Below are positions 10,790-23,119 of a stretch of 64,000 bases of DNA, in pieces. Position 1 is the stretch's first letter; the number at the start of each line of letters is the position of its first letter. The notes beneath the pieces were generated by a model, which was not told the origin of the DNA, searched no databases, and saw only the letters and a program-made list of their open reading frames with translations. This stretch comes from Notospermus geniculatus. Taxonomy: Eukaryota; Nemertea; Pilidiophora; Heteronemertea; Lineidae. Both the position numbers and the translations under genes were made by a program. Where the stretch lies: positions 181,039-245,038 of the forward strand of contig NMRB01000006.1 in NCBI GenBank assembly GCA_002633025.1. Reading direction: 5' to 3'.

Positions 10790-13486
10790 ATATAGTCGTG
10801 TGCACCTAGCACCTGCCCTAACGTCGAGTATCGTTGTTAGCAGCACAACAAATCAAAAACAAACTGGAATTTATCGGTCCCGTGGTGAGTATTTTATTTT
10901 GCGCCTGGGAATTTCAGAGCTGTGTCACGTGGAATAAAAACCTCGCTAAACAGTAATGAACGTATGAATGTTTAATAGAACAATGGGATGAGATGTATGT
11001 GCCAGCCCCCGAGGAAGGCTCCCCGAGTCGATTTGTCAAGTCAAAGACATTGCAAGTTGTCGGTGATTGCTTTTGCACTGTCGGGTTCCCAGGAGGCGGC
11101 AGAAAATAATGGGACACTAGTAGAGGCGTTTAGGTGCAGGATGTCCCGGTAAAACTAAATTCACAATATTGACTGCAAAAATTTCCCTGACAAACGTCGT
11201 TGACATCGACTTTGGGCATATGTTCACCATCGCAAGCATCAAGAGATTATTCTGGAACCCAGAAGTGGTTTCATTTTATGCAGACCTATACCTACAAGAA
11301 TACTTGGTCACATTTACCGAGAACATAATATTTTTTCTCTTCTGTGGCGTGCTCATCAATCAAAAGGAGCGGTTTACATAGTGTTTCGCCCTGAAGGCAT
11401 TCCAGGAGTCACGGAGGTTTTCAGGCCTTGTTACGATTTTCATAGGTCTACACATTGCATGCAGGAGGTACTTTTTACGGAAGTTGATATGTGTGCATGT
11501 CATTTCCATGCACTGCGAAGCACACTTTACATGCACAGGTATAAGGCTTTCTGTAGGCCCTAATGTAATTATCAAAAACGTAGCATGGCGTACACGCGAA
11601 GTTGTTATGCTTTTGTGCAAAGTGAGAACGTTTTCTGATCCGTGTCGGTAAAACGTTCGACAGGTTGAGTGCATTCTCGTACTTTAAATTTAACAAAAAC
11701 GGCGGACAAATATAAATACATATCAGTGAAATTGTTTTGTTATGATTTCTAAGGATGATTTGTAAATAAACCTCATTCTGTTCACTTTAAACATACTCAT
11801 GATACAAGCACTTGAAAAAAGAAATGACTATTTGTTAAAGGATAATGCCTGATTTCACTGACAGATAAAATTTGCATGTCACAATGTATCGGCTAGTATT
11901 TGTCAAAAGTTTGTGAAAGCTTGATGGCCCAGCCTACTGTGGATGGCCGTAATATTTTCTTAAAAGTAGCCAAAAGGCAGCCCCCTGATACATGTAGGCA
12001 TATTGATGTGCTCATTTCACCGATCGGTGCGGCACAAGAATCTAACTCTGACATGCATTGCAAGCGAAATACACTAAACATCATCATTTGAACCCAAATC
12101 CGTAGGTTTTTAGTTGCTAGCGCCACCTGTGATGAAGTTACCGTACTGATATGGACCTAATAGCTAGCTGGGTATACCCTTTAAGGTATATGAGGAGTTT
12201 TCATATTCACCTACATAGCGTGGGAGACATCTCCCTTTCAGCTTCATACATGTCATAGTATCTTCACCACAAAATGTTTCAACTATTGAACCCTGTAATA
12301 ATGACTTCACAGACCCTGAATTGCCCTCAAGAACATTCCCATTACTTATGATAATAGAAAGACATCGACGATATTCTCGTGATGAAGTCAACCAGTTATT
12401 GAGATGAATTCCAATTGAATGAGAGTGATATGCATGACTTGATATTACCGCCCTACATTCGCCATGAGTGTTACAAAGTTCTCATTTCCTAGATCACTTC
12501 GTGTGAAGGTTGTTGGATTTTCGAATATAGAAATCTGTGGACGTATGTACCGGCGGGACGTGACCATCGGTGCATTCATTGAAAGTGGTTGCGCATTGAT
12601 GAGGTCAGAGGTCAACAACTAAGATCTAATTAATATGTAAATGTAGACTCGGAAAACACATCTGATATATCGCATTTGAGGAAACTGCTAATGGCTATGG
12701 TGAACTGGCACATTTCAATAGCTGAAATGTAGGCTACTTCGGAACAGGTAAACAGTCATGACAGTAACAGATTAATGCACAGGCAATCTCTGGCAGTCCT
12801 TTTCGATCATTCAGCGACATCTGACGAGTTTTTTCGACCTCCTCACAAATGTTGGCCAAAAGAACCTTGATTGGTGCACCGGTATGTATTTCTCAATGCA
12901 ATCGACACGGTGCACAAAATTCACGCAATATACGTACTGTACGCCATTTGCCTCACTTTAGCAATACCCCATCGACTCGGAGATGGCTATTTTTACAGCC
13001 TAGGATACACAGACAATCAAACTTTCAAGGATACGAACAAAAAACGTTCTTATCTAACCCCTGGACCAGAAACAGCGTGTAGAAGATGTTGGAAGATTTC
13101 CTGGGTATATTTAGATCAGTTCTTCCCTGGAATTCAAACATGCAGACCAATACGGCCGGCAAGGTTGCACTCAAGGTTTCCTCTTGAAGAACATCGTACA
13201 AACCACTTGATAATTACCGCCTGGTAGGAAGTAACCTTCGCTGTAGTGACGTTGGATTCCGAAAAAAAATAATTTAGTGCTTGTTTTGATAGTTTTTGCA
13301 CGCTTGGATTTCTCATCGGGAATATGGCACTGATCTGTAACTGCTGCTGGAGATCAATCACCCGTTGAGGCAGAGTGTGTTACCAGTGCTTAGTTCCAGC
13401 CATAAATTCAATCCGTCTGTATAAACCATTTTAAGCTACATGTACATGTACGTTGACAGGAGACATAACGTATGACTGTATTCTTG
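10790..13486. other. Intergenic, nothing recognised
   Basis: Frames up to about 118 codons occur (for example 12871-13227, +), but none has a recognisable domain or a coherent splice context. Confidence 0.45.
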
Positions 13487-13608
13487 TCTTGAGAACATTC
13501 AAATACATGAACCAAAGGTAAATAAATATACCTTGAGAACATTCAAATACATGAACCAAAGGTAAATAAATATACCTTGAGAACATTCAAATACATCAAC
13601 CAGAGGTA
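13487..13608. repeat. 44-bp tandem repeat, about 2.8 copies
   Basis: Unit CCTTGAGAACATTCAAATAC followed by ATGAACCAAAGGTAAATAAA and TATA, nearly identical in the first two copies and diverged in the last. Confidence 0.85.
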
Positions 13609-13978
13609 ATACCATTTTTCAAGACGAGGTTGCTTTTCAGTTGACAATTTCTTATACAAATCGCTTTCTTTCTTAGTGCAAAGCAATATACATGCACATT
13701 TTGACTCGTTAGTGCATCAACCACACGACGAGCTATAGACGAGCTAAACGAAGACAGCATAAAAAATTCAGTACACAACAAGTTGGGAACACGGGTTAAG
13801 TTACCAATTTAAATCGTTTGTTCTCGATTGTACAATAAAGTACATGTATTGTACATGTACAGTGTAGTGGGAAAATCCGTCAAAACTGAGGTGGCTTGAA
13901 TGTCTGTACTGTTTCTGTTATTTATTGCTTTTTAAAAAACCTCGTGATTTGCCAGACATTGACAGAAGTAGGTAAAAC

Positions 13979-14014
13979 CAAAAATAGATAAGAGAGTATC
14001 TATTTTTGGTAAAA
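13979..14014. repeat. Short hairpin, ACCAAAAATAGAT family
   Basis: ACCAAAAATAGATA and its complement around a loop of about 8 bases; the same hairpin as at 6036-6072. Confidence 0.6.
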
Positions 14015-14949
14015 TGTAAAATGTACACGTACAATAATATGTGTTTTACATAAAATGCAGACATGACAGATTTTCGATCTACATGTATATTATTTAAATT
14101 TTACGTATTCAGGAAAACACTAAGTTCATTTATAATGAAAATTTGCAACTAGATCTAAATCCCCCACCCGGTTCACGGCGACACCCAAGGGAGTCTACAC
14201 CTCTGCCTCAACTTAGATCCCGCCGATTAAATATGGTGCCAGCCTATACATAATGGATCAAATCAACTCCAGTGGTAAACGGTCCCTCTTGAGACAATGC
14301 CATTCATTTATTGCCGTGATTTTACGAGACCGGGGAGACAGATATTCTATGCAATTTAGACCAGATTGTCTCGCGTGAATAATAACTCCGGGATTGCCAT
14401 TCAGTGCGGTCCTGTCGTTTTTCAGAGATGGATGTCGTCTCCACGCATGAGTGGAATATTGAACTGCTTGGAGAGTGCACAGTTTGGATGCCATGACTAA
14501 AATTGATAATTTTTGCCAGTAGGAACTCAGTATGACTGTTTTTCGCAGGGGCCGCCGTGTGGAGAGGGGCTACTGGTCGGTTACTATGGTCTTCCAAGAT
14601 GAACTCGAGTCGCCAGAACCACATGACAGCAAGAGAGATGATTGCGTACAGCAACGAGCAAGCTTCCTAGTCTCGAAAACCGCTAGGCCTATTCGTAGGA
14701 ACTTAAATTATTGAGGAGGGGAGGGGAGGGAGGTCGACGTGGGGAGGGAGGGGTGCAAGGAGGGAGATAGGGAGGTAAAGGTGCACTGCATTGTTGTAAC
14801 CTGGCTGAGGTAAACATATGACCATTCTCACCCGTTCATCACAAACCAATTGGGAGTATTCACGAAGTACACCGCAAAGCATACCGTAATATAGCCAATA
14901 TCCCAAATATTATCTGCCCATGTGGAAACGCCGTATTTGTCAAACGTGC
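14015..14949. other. Intergenic; G-rich tract near 14713-14785
   Basis: No gene supported. A GGAGGGGAGGGGAGGGAGG-type purine tract lies near 14713-14785. Confidence 0.45.
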
Positions 14950-15161
14950 CTAATTTGCTACCATCTCGTCCAGTTCAATACTAATTTCGGAAAACGTGTC
15001 CTTTCCACAGATAATGAGCGCCGCATCAATAAATGTATCCATGAATGGTGAATGAACAGCGGGACAAATAACCCAATACATCATCAAGTGCATGGACCAT
15101 CTGTACATTTTGGTCGAGATTCGACGAAGGGCACCACAAAAATTAACGGACCTCGATTTTT
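14950..15161 (-). CDS. Possible 3' terminal exon, unknown product
   Basis: A minus-strand frame with even codon use opens after a plausible acceptor (CTTTCAG at the 15162 side) and ends with TAG at 14950-14952. It encodes 70 residues with three cysteines and several Met and Trp; I recognise no family. It is in phase with the signal-peptide exon candidate at 16869-16965, so together they could make a secreted protein of about 102 residues with a 1.7-kb intron. That pairing is speculation; the frame may be chance. Confidence 0.2.
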
Positions 15162-15623
15162 CTGAAAGTCCCAGCACTTCATTAACTGGTGCGGCGGCTT
15201 CAGTTGTCGTCGAAGGCTCTTCACCTGTAAAATATTTGCTGACAACCCAGAGACTGACGCAACTGTCAGTGTCTCTCCCAAGTCGTGATGAAACTGCACA
15301 CTGTCAGAAAACTGTTCTAGGTAACGGATAAACTAACCGTCCACGATTTGCCCATACCTTTTCAAAGGCACGATGATTGTATGACAGATTATCGCTCAGA
15401 TGTGGATATAATCTGAGTTGTGTCGTCAGAGTCGGCTATCTCTGGTATGTCCAGAGAGGAGAATTGTGGCTAATCTTTCTGAGTCGACTTTGTAGGGTCC
15501 CAGACCGTCTGGCAGTGAGGGGTATTACTTCAACCTATATGATCTGCGCCGTGTAAGTTAAGAAGACAGATTAAAGACTTCAGACGTCCCTCCTTGTTGA
15601 ATCATTGCCACACAGTGGAGAGG

Positions 15624-15690
15624 GAGACAGACAGAGACAGCAAAGACAGACAGAAAGACAGACACTCAGACAGAGATATAGACAGAGAGA
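15624..15690. repeat. Microsatellite, (GACA)n-like
   Basis: Imperfect GACAGA/GACAGACA repeats. Confidence 0.8.
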
Positions 15691-15717
15691 ATCGGCCAGT
15701 ATCTTCGTCGCACACTA

Positions 15718-15878
15718 AGGGCCGTATGCACCAACGAAGATTATCTTGAACTCAGGTTGAGCCACAGCTTTTCAATTGTTCCGGTTAAGTTAGTGCCAGG
15801 GCATGATATGACAAAGACAATGGAAAAGTTGTGGCTCAACCTGAGTTCAAGATAAAATTCGTTGGTGCATACAGCCCT
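15718..15878. mobile_element. 161-bp MITE
   Basis: Long imperfect inverted arms beginning AGGGCCGTATGCACCAACGA. The inner part (TTATCTTGAACTCAGGTTGA) is mirrored in the other arm. The target duplication is not clear, so the superfamily is undecided. Confidence 0.7.
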
Positions 15879-16868
15879 AGAGCCGACTGATTGCTATACA
15901 TGTACATGTATGTGGAAGCACTTCGGTAGAACCATATTACGTGCTGGAAATACCTCAGGGCATGTGAATCCAGATGATGTGAAAGCGACCTATCGAACCT
16001 AGTTGCAAAGGTCAGTTAGCTTAAACCAAAACCTTTTAGCGGAAACTTTCGAAGTGCTCTTTTTCCCCATGGCTACTTGGACCAATGATGTTTCTCTATT
16101 TTCACGTCAATGAATGTGAGACCTGAATGTCAGCAGTGCCAGGGCAACACAGAAAATTGTATAAATTGTAACTAGTGCATCATTTTTATCATTTCATATT
16201 GGTTCATTCATTTCTCTGCACCTTCCAAATCAAGGGGATTATGAAACTAACCACTTCAAAAACATCACATTTAGAAGCTTTTTGTCAATTCGACCTGGTG
16301 TTAATAGAGGATACCATATCCTGATGCAACGGGTGGTTTATTTTACGAAGAGAACTTTGTTGTGGTCGCAATTTTACTTTTTAGCTGTATTGTTCGATTG
16401 CTTTCTAATTCTCCCTCCGACTCGGTTGAGTTTGGTATGCAATGATACAACCGACAATGACCGAAACGTTCACTCGAATCAAATCTGTACCACATGGAGA
16501 AGATCTATGTGGGTATATCTATTGGTCGACAAGTACAACCATCGTAACCGAGGTATTCCGGTATAGTTTTACATTTTACAACCTTTGTAAGTGATAGCGG
16601 ACAACCTACGATACAATGCAGAACATCAAAGAATCCAGGGCATGTACATGTACACAGAGTGTATGTAAACGTATTTAATGTGCTTGTTGGAGCCAATACG
16701 GTAGCGATCGGAATGTTTCGAACATAAATCAACCAACAGTTTACCTTTATGATGATATGTAAACTGCTTCACATGATGCGCTGATTTTTTTCTACATGGT
16801 ACATGTACCATCCTGAGGTATTCAGGGGTTCGTAGCGATCGCTCCTTCCGCATGCCGAGCTCCGTCAC
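15879..16868. other. Intergenic, nothing recognised
   Basis: Only short frames. A Cys-rich plus-strand frame near 16282-16566 has no recognisable domain. Confidence 0.4.
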
Positions 16869-16965
16869 GGTTTTCTTCAGTCGCACAGCTAACTTCCCAC
16901 AAGATCAGAAGTATGGCGACGAGTCCGAACACCAGGGTGTCCCTGGATGTCCCTCCGTCACACAT
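16869..16965 (-). CDS. Possible signal-peptide exon, unknown product
   Basis: The ATG at 16965 opens a frame with a short polar start containing one Arg, a hydrophobic core (LVFGLVAILLILW) and a Ser-Cys-Ala site: a textbook secretion signal of about 27 residues. It runs into a weak potential donor (GTGACG) in phase 1. No downstream exon is certain; the best in-phase candidate is 14950-15161. It could be a chance hydrophobic frame. Confidence 0.3.
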
Positions 16966-17143
16966 TTGTGACAACCGGTGTAACACCTGCCAATGTTCCC
17001 CCGCGTTCAGTGTTTCCTTCTTTGTTTTGGGAACAGCGTGACCAAAGACAGCTGGAGATACCATATAGGTGTACAGTATGGCAGTACATTGAGGGGGAAC
17101 CTTCACGCACAGAAACCATGATAGATGTTACAAGGTGATACAG

Positions 17144-17144
17144 N
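17144..17144. other. Single-N contig join
   Basis: An isolated N. The window holds three such single Ns (17144, 33184, 59647); the other two sit at sequence discontinuities, so adjacency across this base should not be trusted. Confidence 0.7.
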
Positions 17145-19054
17145 TAAGACCCCTTGCATCATACCCGGTACTCAGAAAACGTGTCGAAATTTTATGTGAC
17201 CACTTCGACGAAAGATACCGGGTACCCCGAAAGATATGTGTCAGAATATCGTCACGCGAATAAGTGCCTGCCGTATTTCCGACATTTTTGACAAGGTGAC
17301 CAAAAAGAGACATTGAAACTTCGCCTCCAAGCATTCATTATGACAATGCTATGGTTCGTGGTCAAGAAACAAGGTTTGACCTCGTTTACCTGTGGCTTGG
17401 GTGATCTGAAAAGCCACGAGATTGACATGAATTTTAAAGGGATAGAGTTAACAGATAATGAATATGGATCCCGACAAATAGGTTTATAATGGATTTTTCA
17501 ATAAAACCCAACCAAGGTTATCGCCAAATGGAATTTCTGTTTGCCTGACCATGTCCGCTTGGCTGCCTTGAACAAACAGGAAACGAAACCTCCTTGTATG
17601 ATCCCGAAATGAAAATATTTTAAGTTTGGGCATCGACTGGCCACAGGTTACCTTCAAGTTCATACATGTTTACTGTGGCTGGCTAGGGAACATATACGTG
17701 TATGTATTCACAAGATTTTTTTGCCTTTGTTATCTCGAAATTTTATTATTTTTATGTCTTTTTTATCTACTTTCTGGAAAGGATATGGTCTATAATCATG
17801 GTTTTTGTTCGTGAAATGTGAAAATGAAGATGGAACGTGATCGAGAGTGTGGAATGGGTTTGAATCTCGAAATATCAAGGATGGGGGAAAGTCCTGCAAA
17901 AGACCCGCAGATTCTGATACGTTCTACACTTGCAAATTCAATTGCACCTTGTCAACTCTAAAAGAAGTGCGGACAGTGGAGAGAGGAGGGGCTGAACGCT
18001 GAGGCTGCAGTGGGACTTTGGATGTACCGACGAGCGGTGGCAACGAAAATACCAAACGAAATACTTCCATGCGTGACGATATAAAGAATTACACTGGCGT
18101 TTACCCCAAATGCTAACCGATCAAACGGGCATGAAGCAGGCAGTTTCATTACCTGCATACAACCTCAGCTTCATTGGAATATTTCCCGAGTAATCATCCT
18201 TCGCTGCCAAATGACAACGTTCAACCCTAGTCTCTGCCGGAACACTTTAGAACTCTAGGCTGCGAGATGACTTAGTCACTTCATATCCTCGACCTGTTGT
18301 CTATCAAACCAAGAGCATCCGGCGAAGCATCCTTCTTTTCTGGTGCGGTAAAGATAAATCACTTTCACCTTTTGCCTGAGGAGCATTTATAAATCTGTCG
18401 AAAGAGCAGCTATCTGAGCTACCTGTTCTCAATGTTGTCAAACCGACATGGTTTTTGCTGTCAGTTTTTAGCCATCTCCATCAGCATCGAGAGAAATCCA
18501 CTTCTGACATATTGTATGGTATCTCTGCAGTGGAATTTCTGGAGGACCCTCATTCCCCCGCACTTACTGCTACAGAAGCTTTGAAGCATACTGCTACAGA
18601 GGTTTTGAACAGTGTATACTTAAGCATCAATGGTTCACAATGGCTGACTTACTAGTAGTTTTCTTTCGAGGTATAATTCTAAAGGTTCATAAAAAATCCT
18701 TTAGAGGTATAGATGTATAATTCTAAATGTTTTTAAAAAAAACTTTAGAATTATACCAAAAATTCATTAGCTCGCTTATGAATTTTTGACTATATCCCAT
18801 TTTGGCTCACGACGGACATGTGGTCAGATGTGTTCACATTCGTCAATGGAAGTCTTCTTAAAAGACATATTTTGGCATAAAACAGCCCGGGAAAAACAGA
18901 CTATCTTGGAACATTTACTAAGCATTGGTTAGGCCACAACTAGAAGGGTATGGGCTGGAGGCCGAAAAGTCATCCTTCCTTCTGCGACCAATTACCATTT
19001 CATCAACCACTATCAAAAGCAGTTACATTACATTAAGATATCATAATTGCTGCG
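17145..19054. other. Intergenic; A/T hairpin at 18671-18762
   Basis: No gene supported. TATAATTCTAAA and TTTAGAATTATA blocks mirror each other at 18671-18762, forming a small AT-rich hairpin. Confidence 0.45.
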
Positions 19055-19408
19055 TTGTACCCGCGCCCCAATACCGTCCTGGGCGGGAAATCAGAGTAGG
19101 CGGCCGATTGTCATGTGGGCCGAGCTTTGTACGGCCGGTATTGTATAGAAAATGCCGTCAAGCGAATAGGCCCTATTGGTATGCAACAGCAATTTTAGCA
19201 TGTCAAAACCTCGCGGCGCTCTGGTGATTCACGGACTACATCAAGTCATGGTCTGATCATCTTACAATGAGGCCTGTTGCATACCAATAGGGCCTATTCG
19301 CTTGACGGCAATTTCTATACAATACCGGCCGTACAAAGCTCGGCCCACATGACAATCGGCCGCCTACTCTGATTTCCCGCCCAGGACGGTATTGGGGCGC
19401 GGGTACAG
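19055..19408. mobile_element. 354-bp palindromic MITE, copy 1
   Basis: Arms of about 145 bp. The right end reads CTGTACCCGCGCCCCAATAC inward and the left end TTGTACCCGCGCCCCAATAC. The arms contain GTCCTGGGCGGGAAATCAGA and the non-palindromic centre is about 65 bp. The same length and nearly the same sequence recur at 47117-47470, with about six substitutions by eye, so the family moved recently. Confidence 0.85.
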
Positions 19409-20100
19409 TATTTTTGTGCCACACCGTATGTCAATCACTATTCAGCCACTGTTTTATTGACATGCAGGCCATCGATGATAATAACAGTATTATTTGTTTT
19501 TGACGACAGGCGCTTTGGATAATGATGACCATCATTAACTTTGGCATGACATTTCATACTACAAAGGACGCATGGTTGTTCCGAGTGATCGCCCTCTTCG
19601 GATTGATGCTTTTTTCGACAAATGATAAAATTAAATCGGCCGAAAATACTTCCGTCGCGATAATCGCGGTGACCTGCAGTTGGCCTACAGTTTTTTTAAA
19701 GATGCTGACTTGAAAGCCCGCGCAAGAATGTCAGAAATGACAAACCAAGCACTTCACCAAACTGACCACAAGACTCAAAGAATTGAACGCACGACCAGCT
19801 GCACTGCCATGCACCGAATGACACCAAGACTTTCAAGTCGTTGGCATTAACGAAAAGAAGTCGTATTCAAGGACATTTTATCTTTTAATTTCGTTAATAC
19901 CACTTGCAAAGATGGCACCATAGGCAATACGCTTTGCACGATGAGACGACAAAAAAGGTTCCGTAAAAATTATAGTTGACGATTAAACAACTTAACAAGA
20001 CATGGTTTTTCATCGTGATAACAAGTTACTAGTATTTATGAAGAATGTGGCGATTATCCCAGATATATGCCAGAATTTCAACTCTGATGAACATTGCAAG

Positions 20101-20172
20101 CAGAAAAAGTATTTGTGCAGAGTGACAGTCAAGTGCGGAAAAAGTATTTGTTCAGAGTGACAATCGTGTGCG
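20101..20172. repeat. 38-bp direct repeat, two copies
   Basis: Two adjacent copies of a unit containing AAAAAGTATTTGTKCAGAGT, differing at a few bases. Confidence 0.7.
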
Positions 20173-21621
20173 GTCAAAGAAGCGTAAATTTGCGTGCGCC
20201 ACTTTTTGCGAACTTTTCCACCCGTACATGTCGTAGAAATATGACAGCAGGGTCAGCATTCCTTCGACGCGCAGGACTATTTAGTATTTAATTTAGGATG
20301 GATATGTTGCAAGATTAGTTTATCATACGGGATGATTTAATGTCCCGTGCCCAGTTTCATTCTATCTTTAGGCTTGTGTCTCTATCAGTGAATATCAAGA
20401 ATGCATAATCCGAATTTATCTTCAAAAGAATTGTTTACCTACCTTTTTGCGGTCATCATGTACTCCTTTGTATCCAACCTAAAAAATCCCAAACCACCCT
20501 CTCTTCAACTCGCTCGAGTTCACCAAACAATTACATTGCAAAAGCCTGACAGTGCACCCGAAAACCGGGGCAAGATCGAGAGCGCGAAGCTAATAAACGT
20601 CTATCCTTGGCGAATATTCTGTGCCAAATTGTGTGAATAAGAACGCAAATTAATACTAGCGTTTGAAAAGAGAACGTGACACACTTGTAAGGCGCGCTTC
20701 GCGGTCAAAGGCGACGAGCGGTGTCGGCGTCCAGGCGGCGACACTAGGAACGTCATGACGAGAAGTAAGTCCAGAAATTCTGGGCGGTTATAAGTGCAAA
20801 AATGATGTCTTCGATGTACAGTGTATCATATTCTTTTATGCAAAACAATGTCTTCGTTTTACCAAAATAATGTAGACATGGTTCTTTCTTCTCGTTTCGT
20901 TGTCCTTGTTCTCGTTTCTACGTGTCGTTTTTGCACCCATAACCGCCCATAAGAAATGGCTTACGTTTCACATTGATTTGTTGCAATGTGAAGGACCAAA
21001 AACAAAAAACGCGACAAGACGAACAAGACTTTTGGTATCAATGGGGCGGGGGGGGGGGGTCAAAACGTCCGTCAATAGGACATTGGCATGTCAATATGCA
21101 TTCTTTTGCTTTCAAGAAAGAGATAAGGGCTATTTTGTTAGAATTTGTTTTATTTTTAACTTTTGAGCTAATTTTTTTTAAATTTTAACTTTTGAGATAA
21201 AATTCTTCGACTGAAGTGAATTTTCATCCGTTAGATAACTTCAAGCTCGAGACTGAATGTGAAGCCAATCACAACATATTTATTGCTTCTCTGCCGGGCC
21301 TCGTTTCCTACCTCCTTGATCGAGAGCACGCCCTCTCCCCCCCTCCACCACCACCGACAAACACCGCAATACGGAAATGTCGTTCACAAAGCGAGGAACG
21401 CGGGTTAACCCCAGGTCACGGTTATCAATCTAAGGTCAAACTGAAGTGGGTCAGCTATTATGCCTTTTGATAGAAACATTGAGTTGGTGGACATGCGGAT
21501 GATGTGTACCGTGAAGGTTGGACACCAAAAAGAATACAATAAATAGAACGAGAGGACTCCAAAGTACATGTAAGAGTCGACCGACGATCGAAACCTATGG
21601 AGGAATCCTTGGCCTACATTC

Positions 21622-21747
21622 GTAAAACCTTGGAGGAATTATACTGAGTATAATCAGTATAATTCCTCCAAGGTAAAACCTTGCTAGCTATGTAGGCCTA
21701 GTTGGTTTCTAACTAAGCCAAGCCAAGCAAGGTTTTACGAATGGGCC
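21622..21747. repeat. Nested hairpins
   Basis: An inner palindrome (TTGGAGGAATTATAC and its complement, within 21635-21681) sits inside an outer pair in which ATTCGTAAAACCT near 21620 mirrors AGGTTTTACGAAT near 21735. Probably one small element inside another. Confidence 0.55.
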
Positions 21748-23119
21748 CTGGCCCTGGTTGAGAAACATCTAAAGGTCATGAAGTAGTATTAATGTTTTAT
21801 TACTTTTGCGAATTGCAATGCGACTACACCATAGTCACTGATAATACACTACAAAATAAAAATTATACAAAATCAACACGAGTAAGTTACAAGGTTATAT
21901 CCTTGCATGTTTCAAATAGCTTCTTCTCAAGGTCCATCGCGATTTCAAAGAGTTTTCCTGTCAGTGACATCACCAGATCTTTCATTGTTTAAAATTTTCC
22001 TCTTCCACTTTGCAGTGCCTCTTTCTTCTGCTGACATCAGGGGAGGGTCTCCACAATTGTGCAGCGCCATCTTCTGTGTGTCACCATTCTTGCATGCTGT
22101 TGCTTCCATCGCCTCTATCCCAGCCAGCTGCTACTGTATACTGGCAAGACATCTGTCGACATAAAACAAAACCTCGTCAAAGCAGGTTGCCGCCAACACT
22201 GGGCAGAGGATACGAGCTGTCAGTCAGTTGACCAAGAGGAGTCAATAACGGTCCAATTCAATGCCTTGCTGACCCAATCACCTTGACTGAGAAGTTTCCT
22301 TTGTATTGGTCCTCTAGAACTTTGCTGCCACCTTTTGCTGCCTGCTGCTATTGCTCTTATCCATTTCTGCCGTGGGAAGTGGTAGATCAAATACCTCGGA
22401 AAGGAGGGGCGCCTGTAGGCCTACCGCTTTATTGGAAATTCCCGATTGATGGCTCCCAATTCATTTCACCAATGTCTGCCATACCTCATTGTTTCTTGGT
22501 CCATTTCAACGGTTATGTGATTTGTTTTTCCCAATTGAAACATCCATGGCGACCGAGATTTTTTCCCCATACAACACAGCAAAAACTACAGAACTCCCAA
22601 GATCGAGTAGTTATACCTTTCTGCATTCAATTAGCATGCATCTGTGTGCTACTGGAGTTCCCGCCTTTGCCGCTCGATCCACTCCCGCGGGCGCGCGAAA
22701 GTGCAGCGTGCGGCAAAGACAGGAACCAGTCTATATTGGAGTAGGCTATTTTACTAGTTCAAAAATTGAGTGGGTGTTGGGTGTCAATAGCGAAATGCAG
22801 GATTTTGGGTTCGAAACTTTGACTTTTGTAGTCAATAACGGGAAAAGTTCTCGATTTTTTCATTTCTTGACTTCTTTGTTAATACCCCTCTACAAGTACA
22901 TTTCATGATCGTCGTATGGCGTCACATTGGGAAACGTACATTGATCGCTAAAAGTCTCTATTATTCAAATGCAACGACATAATTGTGTCATAGGTTACAG
23001 CACTTGGTCTGCTGCACACTTATAGCTCCGTCGATTCCACAAGGTGTCGGTGTTGATTTTGATTTCGTTGCGTGGATTTCTCAATACACTCAAAGGTTCG
23101 GTTATTTTGCTCCGACAAG

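Larger units (their letters stand above)
19409..23119. other. Intergenic with minor repeats
   Basis: No supported gene. Contains a 38-bp direct repeat at 20101-20172, nested hairpins at 21622-21747 and a diverged repeat at 22215-22345 related to 60887-61024. The longest frame (22283-22744, +) has no domain and no consistent start or splice context. Confidence 0.4.

Noticed and set aside
22283-22908. Overlapping plus-strand frames of 139-153 codons
   Set aside because: No recognisable domain; the neighbouring sequence is a diverged dispersed repeat also present near 60.9 kb.
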